64,000 bases of DNA from JAMQPK01 sp963761975 (GTDB lineage: Bacteria; Acidobacteriota; Vicinamibacteria; Vicinamibacterales; JAMQPK01): contig CAVXIR010000004.1 in NCBI GenBank assembly GCA_963761975.1, positions 1,736,001 to 1,800,000 of the forward strand, given 5' to 3'. The notes below the pieces were generated by a model. The model did no database searches. It saw only the letters and a program-made list of their open reading frames with translations, and was not told the DNA's origin. Positions 25,844 to 34,546 of the stretch are shown in pieces. The translations under genes and the position numbers were made by a program. The number at the start of each line of letters is the position of its first letter. The first letter of the stretch is position 1.

Positions 25844-28800
25844 TTAGAACGTAAACCGGGCGCCGAACTGGAAAACGCGAGCCCTCTTTCCGTCGCTGGT
25901 CGCGCCCGTGATACGACCGAAGTTCGCGTTGTTGATCGCGAGCTGCGGGTTGTCGAGGTTCTTCACATTCAAGAAATTAAAAATGTCCGCCCGAATCTGC
26001 AACCGCCTGCCGCTGCCAATTCCAAAGCTCTTCGCAAAAGTGAGGTTGGTATCGACGCGACCGGGGCCGCGTGCCATGTCGTGGATGTAGGTGCCCGGCC
26101 GAAGCGTCGCATTCGTAACCGCGCTAACAGGCACTCGAACGAAACCGGCCGTATTCAGGTAATTGCAGCCCGACGCGGAACAGGTGTCTTTCCAGTCTGC
26201 GACAATCAGCTCTTCGCCAGGCACTACGTCGGGCCTGCTGCGCGTGATTCCCGACGGCTGCGTGATGAGCAGCGCGTTGCCGGATCGCATCTGCACGACG
26301 CCAGAAATCTGCCACCCGCCGAGAATGCCGTTCATAACGCCCTGTCCGCCGCTGATGCCTGGGACCTCGTAAATGAACGAGCCATTGAACCGATGCCGGA
26401 TATCGTTGCTCGATGGCCCACGGTCGAATTCGGGATCCCAGAAGTCCTGGTTGTTCTCGAACGCGGCGATGTAATACGCGGACAAATCGCCGCCCTGCGT
26501 CCCTTCGCTCTTGCTGTAGGTGTAGTTCACGTCCCAGGAATAGCGATTGCTAAAGCGTTTTCTCACCGACGTCTGCAGGCCGTTGTAAGCCATCGTCTGG
26601 CTGCTATCGACGTAGTAGCCGCCCGGGGCGCCCAGCGCAGGATTCGGCCGCGCCCCAGTGACCCTGTCGACGGCCTGCGTAAACTGTCGCTGCAGCGGGA
26701 AGTCTCTGCCGTCGGTACGAATGTACCCGACTTCGGCGGCAAGCGAACGACCCAGCGAATGCTGCACGCTCAGCATCCCCTGAACCGTATACGGGTTTTG
26801 GATCGCCGGATCGAACACCGAGAAGACCGAGCGCCGGCCAGCGGAGTCGGCCAACGCGAACCGGCTCATGTCGTCGGTGTACAGCGGCCACGTGACGCCT
26901 CTTGCGGCAGATTCGGTCTGGTTGTACACGATTCGAAAAGGAATAAACGGATTCGCCGCGCTCTGCCGCACCGTCGCAACCAGATGGGGGCTGTACAGAA
27001 AGCCAATGCCGCCGCGGACGACAGTCGTTTCCGCGTCGTTGAGCGTCCATGCAAAACCCGCTCGCGGACCAAAGTTCACGGCATCCGGCTCGTACGGCCT
27101 GAGCGGATCCCTCAGCGGACCGAAGTCGAGCTTGGTCAAGTCTGTCGCCGCCTCGTAGTTGACGATTTCCACTTCGACCGGCGTAGTGGGCCGCACTTCG
27201 ATCACGCCGTAATAGTCGTAGCGCAGACCAAGGTTCGCCACGAAGCTCGAGCCGAGCCGCCAGTCATCCTGAATAAAGGCGCTGTAGTTATCCATGTGGG
27301 ACTTGTGCGGCGGGGCTCCGTATGACGTGTTCTGCTCGAGCACACGGTTCGCGAGCAGGTCGGCGTAGTTGTTGTACCTGAACTTGGGAATCTCCGGATT
27401 CAGCCGCCCGCCGGAGTCACGCTGAAAGCGGAAGCCCACCTTCACGAGATGACGCTGGAACCCACGGCTGAATTTCTGCTCGAAGGTATAGGTCGTCCCC
27501 GCCATGTCCCAGATCTCGGCGTCGGCGGTGGCAAACAGCCCGCTGGTATCGAGTCTGCCGACACGCCTGCCGTACGGGAGGACCTCGGCTGGCGTATTGG
27601 GACCGATCGTGCCGAGGAAGCCATCGATGCGCGCCAGGTAAGTTTTGTTCCAACCGACCCGGCTCTCAGACACCCACGCGCCCCTGGTCATGACGAACTG
27701 AGCGGCGATCCGATCCTGCTCGTTCGGGAATTCCCGATCGTTGGCATTGTTGAGTACGGGTCTGGGTTCCAACGTGAACGGATGCAACCGCGTGTAGGTG
27801 ACTCCCAGGTTTGCGCCGTTGAACACCGCGACGTCAGTCTTCAGAAGAACGCTGTTGTCATCGCGCTTTCGCAAGCCGAGCCCGCGCCACATGCCGATTT
27901 GCGTATTCACCACACCCGCCGACGATACGATCTGCTCGGTCGGAAGGTTCAGGATATCAAGCACGATTCTCGTTTCCTGAAACGGCAGCGCGCGCAAAAT
28001 CTCATCGCGCACAAACTGATACGGCACCGTCGTGTTGAGATTCTGCTGAATTTCTTCCTGGTAGCCCTCGTAGGTCGCGAAAAAGAACGCCCTGTTGCGC
28101 ATCAAGGGACCGCCGATTGTTCCGCCGTACTGCTGAAACGTGCCGATGGGCTGTGCTGCTGTCGAGAAGAAGTTGCGCGCGTTCCACTTCTCATTCTGGC
28201 CGCTGTAGAACGCCGAGCCGTGGAAGACGTTCGTCCCCGAGCGGCTGATCACGTTGATCTGGCCGCCAACCACACCGCCGTATTCCGCCGGCAGGACGCC
28301 CTTGACGATCTGAACCTCTGATATCGAATCGAGGCTCATCACCGAGATCTGATTCTGGCCGCCATATTGCGAGAGGGACCGTGCTTCCGGATTCGAGTTC
28401 GCCTCCGTGCCGTCCACCGTGATGCCCGTCCCGCCTGCCGCGACGCCGTTCATCTGCACCATGCCGTCGCCGCTCACGTTCACGCCGGCGGTGAGGCTCA
28501 TGAGGTTTGTCAGATTGCGGCGATTCACCGGCAGCTCGGTGACTTCCTGCGCGCCGAGGCTGTCGGCCTGGAGCGATGCAGCCGTTTCGATGAGAGGAGC
28601 TTCGCCGGCAACCGTCACCGTTTCTGTCAACGTTCCCACTTCAAGCGTGAAATTCTGTCGCACCGTCTGTCCGGCGCCCAGTTGCATGCCGCGGTTCTGC
28701 AACGACTTGAAACCCGTCAGCTCGATTTTCACTTCGTAAGGACCACTCGGAAGCGCCGAAAACACGAACTCGCCGTTCGCGTCGGTCACGCCTTCGCGTG

Positions 28801-28969
28801 CCACACCAGTGCCTTCGTGAGTGGCCACCACCGTCGCGCCTGGCACCACAGCATTCGACGTGTCGCGGACGAGTCCTACGAGCGTCGACGTCGTCACCTG
28901 AGCGTTGGCTGAAGCCGAGAGCAGGAAGAGAAGCGCGACCGAGAGAAGGACCCGTTGAGTGTGACGCAT
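25844..28969 (-). CDS. TonB-dependent receptor, Oar-like, with carboxypeptidase-regulatory domain
   Basis: The 1041-residue protein has a signal peptide ending in ASANA, an N-terminal Ig-like carboxypeptidase-regulatory domain (LVGLVRDTSNAVVPGATV), a plug domain (ETAASLQADSLGAQEVTEL, VNRRNLTNLMSLTAGVN) and a large outer-membrane barrel ending in FQFGARFTF. It should import a polymer-derived or chelated nutrient across the outer membrane. ATG 28969 is preceded by GAGAGG. A good sigma-70 promoter lies at 29062-29089. It may feed the DUF1592/DUF1552 proteins encoded next to it. Confidence 0.9.
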   Translation of the reverse strand: MRHTQRVLLSVALLFLLSASANAQVTTSTLVGLVRDTSNAVVPGATVVATHEGTGVAREGVTDANGEFVFSALPSGPYEVKIELTGFKSLQNRGMQLGAGQTVRQNFTLEVGTLTETVTVAGEAPLIETAASLQADSLGAQEVTELPVNRRNLTNLMSLTAGVNVSGDGMVQMNGVAAGGTGITVDGTEANSNPEARSLSQYGGQNQISVMSLDSISEVQIVKGVLPAEYGGVVGGQINVISRSGTNVFHGSAFYSGQNEKWNARNFFSTAAQPIGTFQQYGGTIGGPLMRNRAFFFATYEGYQEEIQQNLNTTVPYQFVRDEILRALPFQETRIVLDILNLPTEQIVSSAGVVNTQIGMWRGLGLRKRDDNSVLLKTDVAVFNGANLGVTYTRLHPFTLEPRPVLNNANDREFPNEQDRIAAQFVMTRGAWVSESRVGWNKTYLARIDGFLGTIGPNTPAEVLPYGRRVGRLDTSGLFATADAEIWDMAGTTYTFEQKFSRGFQRHLVKVGFRFQRDSGGRLNPEIPKFRYNNYADLLANRVLEQNTSYGAPPHKSHMDNYSAFIQDDWRLGSSFVANLGLRYDYYGVIEVRPTTPVEVEIVNYEAATDLTKLDFGPLRDPLRPYEPDAVNFGPRAGFAWTLNDAETTVVRGGIGFLYSPHLVATVRQSAANPFIPFRIVYNQTESAARGVTWPLYTDDMSRFALADSAGRRSVFSVFDPAIQNPYTVQGMLSVQHSLGRSLAAEVGYIRTDGRDFPLQRQFTQAVDRVTGARPNPALGAPGGYYVDSSQTMAYNGLQTSVRKRFSNRYSWDVNYTYSKSEGTQGGDLSAYYIAAFENNQDFWDPEFDRGPSSNDIRHRFNGSFIYEVPGISGGQGVMNGILGGWQISGVVQMRSGNALLITQPSGITRSRPDVVPGEELIVADWKDTCSASGCNYLNTAGFVRVPVSAVTNATLRPGTYIHDMARGPGRVDTNLTFAKSFGIGSGRRLQIRADIFNFLNVKNLDNPQLAINNANFGRITGATSDGKRARVFQFGARFTF

Positions 28970-29061
28970 ACTCACCTCTCAGAGAGGAAAAGTGGCTTAG
29001 AGAGACTTCGCGATTACTGAAAGTCGTCGTCCGCCGAAAATGAAGATTAGATGAAGTAGCG

Positions 29062-29089
29062 GTATAACATGACGATCTGTGTAGGTCAA
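29062..29089 (-). promoter_or_regulatory. Sigma-70-like promoter for the TonB receptor
   Basis: On the minus strand TTGACC (29089-29084) and TTATAC (29067-29062) are separated by 16 bp. The predicted start of transcription leaves a leader of about 85 nt before ATG 28969. The rest of the 28970-29266 spacer shows no gene or clear repeat, apart from a doubled GGTGATCA near 29254. Confidence 0.55.
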
Positions 29090-29266
29090 CGTGAGTTTCA
29101 CCGTGCGCACCTGCATTTCGCGATGCGCCTACACTTTTTCTAATGGCTGTCAGAACGTTCGTCGCAGACTGTATTAGTGCGCTACGAATCCAGAAATTTG
29201 GAACGACGCGTCCAGTTCCTCGTTTTCATTGTCTCAATTTGTCTCAGCGCTCGGGTGATCAGGTGA

Positions 29267-30211
29267 TCAAATGACACGGTTGAGCAGAGGTTCACCATCC
29301 CGAAGCCGTCTGCAATTGTCAGCGAACACTCCCAGACTTCTGCTCAACGTTTCGGAGGTGAACCAAGCAAGGTGAGGCGTCACGATGACGTTGGGCAATC
29401 GAAAGAGCGGATGTGATCCGTCCGCCGGCTCGGCCTCGAATACGTCGAGGCCAGCGCCGCGCAGGCAGCCGCTGGCGAGCGCGCGGTGCAGCGCGTGGTA
29501 ATCGATGAGACCACCTCGCGCAGTGTTGATGAGAATCGCACGCGGTTTCATCGCGCCAAACGCGGGGCTGTTCATCATGTTCGCGGTCGCCGACGTCAAC
29601 GGCACATGCAGGGAGACGACGTCCGCCGAGCGCAAGAGATCGGGGAATGACACGCACGTCGCATCGGGATGCGGCGATTCGTGGTGGCTGGTATAAAGAA
29701 CACGAGCGCCCATCCCTTGAAGCATCGGCGCAAGACACTGTCCCACTGCGCCGAAGCCGACGAGCCCCACGGTTCGGCCGCCAAGCTCGCCGAGGTCGTC
29801 GAGCAGATCCGAATCGAGAGCCCACCCGTTTCCGGCGCGCGTTTGGGCGTCGAGTTCCGTGAGTCGTCGCAATGTCGCCAGCATCAGGAGGACGGTCAGC
29901 TCCGCGACGGCACGCGAGTTGGTTCCGGGCATGTTGCAGACCGCCACACCTCGGCCTTTCGCCGCGTCGAGATCGATCGTGTCGACGCCCACCCCGAGCT
30001 TTTGAATCAGCTTCAACCGCGGGGCACGCTCAAGCGTCGCGGCCGTCGCCGGCTCGAGCACGTGAAGGAGCACGTCTGCCTCACTGATCTCGCGCACGAA
30101 CGTGTCGCGATCGCGCGGCTCGACGATCGCAATACGCAGCCAATCGCTTTCGAGCGCGGACACTTTCTCGCGGAACCCGGGCGTCGCGCGGTAGTGGAGG
30201 ACGGCCTTCAT
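29267..30211 (-). CDS. D-isomer specific 2-hydroxyacid dehydrogenase
   Basis: The 314-residue protein has the NAD-binding fold VGLVGFGAVGQCLAPML and the catalytic set Arg (NTARGGLIDY), Glu (DVFEAEP) and His (VTPHLAW). Members reduce 2-keto acids such as hydroxypyruvate or act as phosphoglycerate dehydrogenases. No ACT regulatory domain is present. It follows the kinase-enolase fusion, separated by a TGGCAGA element, so it may serve the same small pathway. ATG 30211 was chosen; the extension to 30271 is translated repeat. Confidence 0.85.
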   Translation of the reverse strand: MKAVLHYRATPGFREKVSALESDWLRIAIVEPRDRDTFVREISEADVLLHVLEPATAATLERAPRLKLIQKLGVGVDTIDLDAAKGRGVAVCNMPGTNSRAVAELTVLLMLATLRRLTELDAQTRAGNGWALDSDLLDDLGELGGRTVGLVGFGAVGQCLAPMLQGMGARVLYTSHHESPHPDATCVSFPDLLRSADVVSLHVPLTSATANMMNSPAFGAMKPRAILINTARGGLIDYHALHRALASGCLRGAGLDVFEAEPADGSHPLFRLPNVIVTPHLAWFTSETLSRSLGVFADNCRRLRDGEPLLNRVI

Positions 30212-30224
30212 GTTTGTCAGACGG

Positions 30225-30293
30225 TCATGGCAGAGGGCAGATGGATGATGGCAGAGTGTACCGTCTGCCATCTGCCATTTGCCATCTGCCCTG
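30225..30293. repeat. TGGCAGA palindromic element, copy 3
   Basis: This copy separates the enolase-fusion stop and the dehydrogenase start on the minus strand. Arms TGGCAGAGGGCAGA and TCTGCCATCTGCCA flank TGTACC. It matches the reverse complement of copy 1 nearly perfectly and extends with one extra TTGCCATCTGCC word. Confidence 0.85.
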
Positions 30294-30307
30294 ATAGCGT
30301 CGGTGCG

Positions 30308-32665
30308 TCAGCGCTTCTGGTTTCGCTTCAGCAGCCGCGGCTCGCCAAACGGGGCCGCGCCACCGAGCGCTTCTTCAATCCGCAGCGCCTCGTTCCATTT
30401 GGCGGTCCGCTCACCGCGCGCGAACGATCCGACCTTCAACTGGCCCACACCCCATCCGATCGCGAGGTGGACGATCGTCACATCCTCGGTTTCGCCTGAG
30501 CGTGCCGAGATGATGGTGTTCCACCCCGCGGCTCGAGCGGCGGCGAGCGCCTCTGCCGTTTCCGTCACCGTGCCCGCCTGATTCGGCTTCAACAGTACGG
30601 CGTTGCAGGCTCTGTACCGCGCAGCGGCGGCGATTCGCGGCGCCGAGGTCACGAGGTAGTCGTCGCCGATCACCTGGAGGCGCCCGCCCGCCCGCGCGGT
30701 GAAGGCCCGCATCCCCTCGTCATCGTCTTCGGCGAGCGGGTCTTCAACCGAGATGATCGGATAGTCCCGGCACCACTCGAGCAGCATGTCTGAGAGCTCT
30801 TCACTCGACAGCTCACGCTGTTCGGCCGCAAGCACGTAACGAGAGCCCTTCCTCAGCTGTGTTGCCGCCACGTCGATCGCGATCGCCGCATCGACGCCTG
30901 GCCGGAAGCCTGCCTTCTCGATCGCCGCAACGAGCGTTTCGAGCGCTTCCCTGCTCGACGAAAAATCGGGCCACCATCCGCCCTCGTCGGCAACGCCGTG
31001 CAGCGTCCCGCGCTGCGCCATGATGCGGCCCGCTGCGTCGTAGATACCAGCCGTCATCACCATCGCGGCATCGAAGGTCGTTGCACCGATCGGCACGATC
31101 AGAAAATCCTGAAGGTCGATCTTGCGGCCGGCGTGAGCCCCGCCGCCGAAGATCTGAATCATCGGCATCGGCAGTGAAGGCAAGGTGCCGGCAGCAGCGT
31201 AACGCCAGAGCGGCTCCCCCACAGCAGCCGCAGACGCGTGCAGTACGGCCATCGAGACGGCAACAGTCGCGTTCCCGCCGAGGCGAGCCTTCTGCGCCGT
31301 GCCATCCAGCTCGATCAGACGGCGGTCGATCGCCTTCTGGTCCATCGCTGGCATTCCGCGAAGCGCGGCGGCAATCTCTGTCGACACGTTGCGGAGAGCA
31401 CGCTCGACGCCGAGTCCGCCGAACGGCGCACCACCGTCGCGAAGGTCGATCGCCTCGTTCGTGCCAGTCGACGCGCCTGCCGGCGCAATTGCCCGCCCGC
31501 GCGCGCCGTTGCTCAGCACCACTTCAGCTTCCACCGTCGGACGCCCGCGCGAGTCCCACACCCGTCGCCCAATGACCTGATCGATCGTCGATCGTCCATC
31601 GTCGATCGTCGATCGTCCATTGTCGATCGTCGTTCGTCGAAACGATGGACGATGGACGATGGACGATGGACGATCGCTCCAACCCGCCCGTAGATCCGTC
31701 ATGTTCTTTGGAAGATCCTTTAACATGGCCCGCGCTCTGCGCCGCACTGTGTCTTTTGCCGCGTCAGTGGTCAAGTACTCAACCGGCGATTTTCCGTCGA
31801 TCCGCGCGAGCAACAGCCCCGGCAGCAGCGATGCCGCGCGGCGGTCGACCTCCGCGGACGGCTCCCAATCCGTGCCTTTCAGATACGCGCGGGCGAGCGC
31901 CTCGAACGATTCCATCAGCGGGGCTTCCGCCGATGGGACCCAGACGGTTTTCAGCAGCAGATGATTGAGACAGAACGCAAGATCGAAGGCGGGATCGCCG
32001 AACCATGCGCATTCAGCGTCGAGAAACACCGGCCCGCGCGGCCCCAGCAGAATATTCTTCGGGCTGATGTCGCCGTGAACGACGGTGACGCGCGTCGACG
32101 CCGTCCGATCGGCAAGCGACTCGAGCACCGGAGCCAGATCGCCATGGACGCGCGCGGTTGCGAGCAGGTACGGCTCGAGGCGGAGCGAGTGGAACGCGGC
32201 GCCTGTATCGAAATCGGTAGCGGCCGTTGGGGAGCGCGCAAATGACGAGTGGATCGCCGCGAGCTGCTGACCAACACGCGCGGCCGTCTCCACGCTGACA
32301 TCGCCGCGAGCCAGCTTCGCCTTCCACAGCTCGTACTCGGAAGGCGGCAGGTACTCCATCGCGAACACACCGAGTGCGGTGTCACTCGCCAGGACCTTCG
32401 GTGCGGCGTCCGGGTTCACGTGCGCGACGCGTCTCAGCCACGCCACCTCTGTCGAATTTCTTCGCGGATCTGCAATCCACTCTGCGGCGACGCGAAGCCG
32501 CGGCAGCGCCCGCTTGACGCAAAATGTGCGCGGCTCGCGCGCCCGCACGAGCCAGATGTCCGAGGACACGCCGCCCGGCAGGCGTTCTACCTGAAGATCC
32601 TCTCCCCTAGCCGCGAGACCCGAGCGCTCCAGAAAGCCGACGATGTCCGGCTCGAGGCCGTTCAC
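30308..32665 (-). CDS. Fusion of an APH-type kinase with an enolase-like domain
   Basis: A single 785-codon frame contains a phosphotransferase domain (residues about 10-325; HGDISPKN at 197-204 and DAECAWFGDP as metal motif) and an enolase-like domain (about 366-785). The enolase part keeps GASTG, GGAHA, the catalytic Glu in ADEGG, metal residues in AIDVA, VEDPL and GDDYL, Lys in LLKPNQ and Lys in QLKVGS, but the usual SHRSGE is SARSGE. The linker (about 330-365) is translated from a palindromic repeat. GTG 32665 overlaps the upstream stop as GTGA. The kinase substrate is unknown; glycerate would fit the neighbours (inference). No internal ATG precedes the enolase domain, so a separate product is not obvious. 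Confidence 0.8.
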   Translation of the reverse strand: MNGLEPDIVGFLERSGLAARGEDLQVERLPGGVSSDIWLVRAREPRTFCVKRALPRLRVAAEWIADPRRNSTEVAWLRRVAHVNPDAAPKVLASDTALGVFAMEYLPPSEYELWKAKLARGDVSVETAARVGQQLAAIHSSFARSPTAATDFDTGAAFHSLRLEPYLLATARVHGDLAPVLESLADRTASTRVTVVHGDISPKNILLGPRGPVFLDAECAWFGDPAFDLAFCLNHLLLKTVWVPSAEAPLMESFEALARAYLKGTDWEPSAEVDRRAASLLPGLLLARIDGKSPVEYLTTDAAKDTVRRRARAMLKDLPKNMTDLRAGWSDRPSSIVHRPSFRRTTIDNGRSTIDDGRSTIDQVIGRRVWDSRGRPTVEAEVVLSNGARGRAIAPAGASTGTNEAIDLRDGGAPFGGLGVERALRNVSTEIAAALRGMPAMDQKAIDRRLIELDGTAQKARLGGNATVAVSMAVLHASAAAVGEPLWRYAAAGTLPSLPMPMIQIFGGGAHAGRKIDLQDFLIVPIGATTFDAAMVMTAGIYDAAGRIMAQRGTLHGVADEGGWWPDFSSSREALETLVAAIEKAGFRPGVDAAIAIDVAATQLRKGSRYVLAAEQRELSSEELSDMLLEWCRDYPIISVEDPLAEDDDEGMRAFTARAGGRLQVIGDDYLVTSAPRIAAAARYRACNAVLLKPNQAGTVTETAEALAAARAAGWNTIISARSGETEDVTIVHLAIGWGVGQLKVGSFARGERTAKWNEALRIEEALGGAAPFGEPRLLKRNQKR
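31577..31676. repeat. CGATCGTC/GACGATGG palindromic array inside the kinase-enolase gene
   Basis: The left part repeats CGATCGTC and TCGTCCAT words; the right part repeats GATGGAC and ends in GATCG, so the array can fold on itself. It lies exactly between the two enzyme domains and stays in frame, encoding a Ser/Thr/Arg/Asp-rich linker with the repeating peptide NGRSTID / DGRSTID. Confidence 0.85.
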
Positions 32666-34506
32666 TGATTGCGAGTCAATCGGCCTGCCGGACCGATCGG
32701 CCTGCACGCCGCACTCGCGTCCTCCCATTTGTTGTCCGTGAGCTGACGCGCATCCGACCCATCTGCCCGCATGATGAAGATCTCACCATAGGGCTGCGGA
32801 ACACCATCGTACAAGGCCATTTCGTCCTTGAAACCGTGGCGCGCGCTGCTGAAGACAATCCAGTTGCCGTCGGAACACCAGGACGAGTGCGCGTCGTTGC
32901 CGCGGACATTCGTCAGCCGCCGGCGATCGGTGCCGTCGGGACGAATGGTGTAGAGCTCGAAATCGCCGTCGCGATCGGTCGTGAACATGATGAGATCGTT
33001 CGTTGGCGACCATTGTGGAAAGTTGTCGTAGTGCGTACCATCGGTGAGGGGTGTGATCGCACGATCCGCGAGCGACATGGTGACCAACTGCTTGCCGCGC
33101 TTGAACACGAGCCGGCTGCCATCGCGCGACCAGCTCGGGAACCCGTTGTTCACCTTGTCATCGACGATGAGCCTGAAGTTCGTGCCGTCGGGTTTGATCA
33201 ACGCAATCTGCGCCGACGGCAGCCCGGGAGCGCGAAAATATCGACCCACAGACAATGCGATTTCTTCGCCAGACGGCGACCACACCGCGGCATACGCGCT
33301 GAACCCTTCGCGATGGAACAGCGTGCGTTTGTCGCCGCCACGGTCGGTCATGATCTCCACGCTCGTGTCGCCAGCCGACGAGGATTCGAGGCCGGTCGCG
33401 GCGGACTTGCCGCGCCCGTACTGGCTGTAGACCAGCTTCGTGCCATCCGGAGAGAAGGACGGAAACGGCTCGCTCATCAGGAGATCGAACTGCCGATCCG
33501 GGCTCGACGCCGGGATGAGATGCTCCGTTGTGCCGAGCCGCGTGATTCGCTCGAACACCACTGAGCGGCCGTCGGACGACCAGGTGGCATTGCGAACAAC
33601 CCCTGGGATGACGGTTTCGACTCGCCTGTCGGGGTGCCAGATCCGCAATCCGCTCGTCGGATCGCTCCCGCGCTTGATGTAGCTGATTCGTCCCTGCGAC
33701 AGCCATCGCGGCGACAGCTTCGTCTCATTTGAGGCCGTGTAGAACTTTCGCTCGCCGGTTGTCACGTCGACCGAGACGATTTCTGTGCGGCTGTTGCCGG
33801 ACTTCGCGAGATATGCGCCAAGCTCGTCCGTCTCGTAAAACAGGATTCGGCGCCCATCCGCCGACCACGACGGGCTTCCCGAGAAGCCATCCTTCCGCGT
33901 GAGCCTTCTCGCGTCGCCGCCGCGCGCCTTGATGACGTAAACGCCCGTCGACTGCAGGTGTTCCCACATACCGGGCCACACCCCCGGCTGGGCATCGCGG
34001 TCCGAGGTGAAGGCAATCGAGGCGCCATCGGGCGACCAGCTTGGCCGGAAGTTCCCGGAACGATTCGCGGTGAGGTTGGTCACCTTCTTCGATGCGAGAT
34101 CCAGCGTCCAGACGTTTGCGGTCCCGCCCTCGCGGGTCGAGACAAACGCCAATGTCTTTCCGTCGGGCGACAGCGACCCCTGATCGTCGAATGCAGGATG
34201 GTCGGTCAATCGCTCGAGGCCGCTGCCGTCGGGACGCACGCGATAGATCTCCGACTGGCCGTCGCGCTCGCTCGTGAACACGATCCATTGGCCATCTGAG
34301 GAAAAGGAGGGCGAATAATCGAGGTCCGGCGTCGCCAGCAGCGCACGTTCACCCTTTCCGTCGGCGTCTGCGATATGCAGGGTCATCACGGGCGCCTGAA
34401 AGCGGTTGAAGAGCACCTGATATCGCGGGCTCGTCTGCGCCGTGAGCGTCACGAAGACAACCAAAGTGACCAGCCCACAAACAGCCGCCATTGTTCGTAA
34501 TGCCAT
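32662..34506 (-). CDS. TolB-like WD40/PD40 beta-propeller protein, exported
   Basis: The 614-residue product has a signal peptide (MALRTMAAVCGLVTLVVFVT...) and about ten PD40 blades, each with a pattern like FSSDGQWIVFTSERDGQSEIY or SWSPDGASIAFTSDRD. The family binds proteins or substrates in the periplasm; no peptidase domain follows. The stop overlaps the start of the kinase-enolase gene by four bases, suggesting coupled translation, although the functional link is unclear. Confidence 0.85.
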   Translation of the reverse strand: MALRTMAAVCGLVTLVVFVTLTAQTSPRYQVLFNRFQAPVMTLHIADADGKGERALLATPDLDYSPSFSSDGQWIVFTSERDGQSEIYRVRPDGSGLERLTDHPAFDDQGSLSPDGKTLAFVSTREGGTANVWTLDLASKKVTNLTANRSGNFRPSWSPDGASIAFTSDRDAQPGVWPGMWEHLQSTGVYVIKARGGDARRLTRKDGFSGSPSWSADGRRILFYETDELGAYLAKSGNSRTEIVSVDVTTGERKFYTASNETKLSPRWLSQGRISYIKRGSDPTSGLRIWHPDRRVETVIPGVVRNATWSSDGRSVVFERITRLGTTEHLIPASSPDRQFDLLMSEPFPSFSPDGTKLVYSQYGRGKSAATGLESSSAGDTSVEIMTDRGGDKRTLFHREGFSAYAAVWSPSGEEIALSVGRYFRAPGLPSAQIALIKPDGTNFRLIVDDKVNNGFPSWSRDGSRLVFKRGKQLVTMSLADRAITPLTDGTHYDNFPQWSPTNDLIMFTTDRDGDFELYTIRPDGTDRRRLTNVRGNDAHSSWCSDGNWIVFSSARHGFKDEMALYDGVPQPYGEIFIMRADGSDARQLTDNKWEDASAACRPIGPAGRLTRNQ

Positions 34507-34518
34507 TTTTTCATCTCC

Positions 34519-34546
34519 CTGCCGACTGCTGACTGCTGACTGCCGA
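34519..34546. repeat. Tandem GACTGCT word array
   Basis: The spacer between DUF1080 and the TolB-like gene consists mostly of GCCGACTGCTGACTGCTGAC followed by TGCCGAC, a 7-nt word repeated about four times. It runs into the DUF1080 stop codon. No inverted partner is present. Confidence 0.6.

Noticed and set aside
29267..32665. Phosphonate antibiotic pathway (kinase, enolase-like and phosphoglycerate-dehydrogenase-like genes occur in such clusters)
   Set aside because: No PEP mutase, phosphonopyruvate decarboxylase or nucleotidyltransferase nearby; gene content does not support it.
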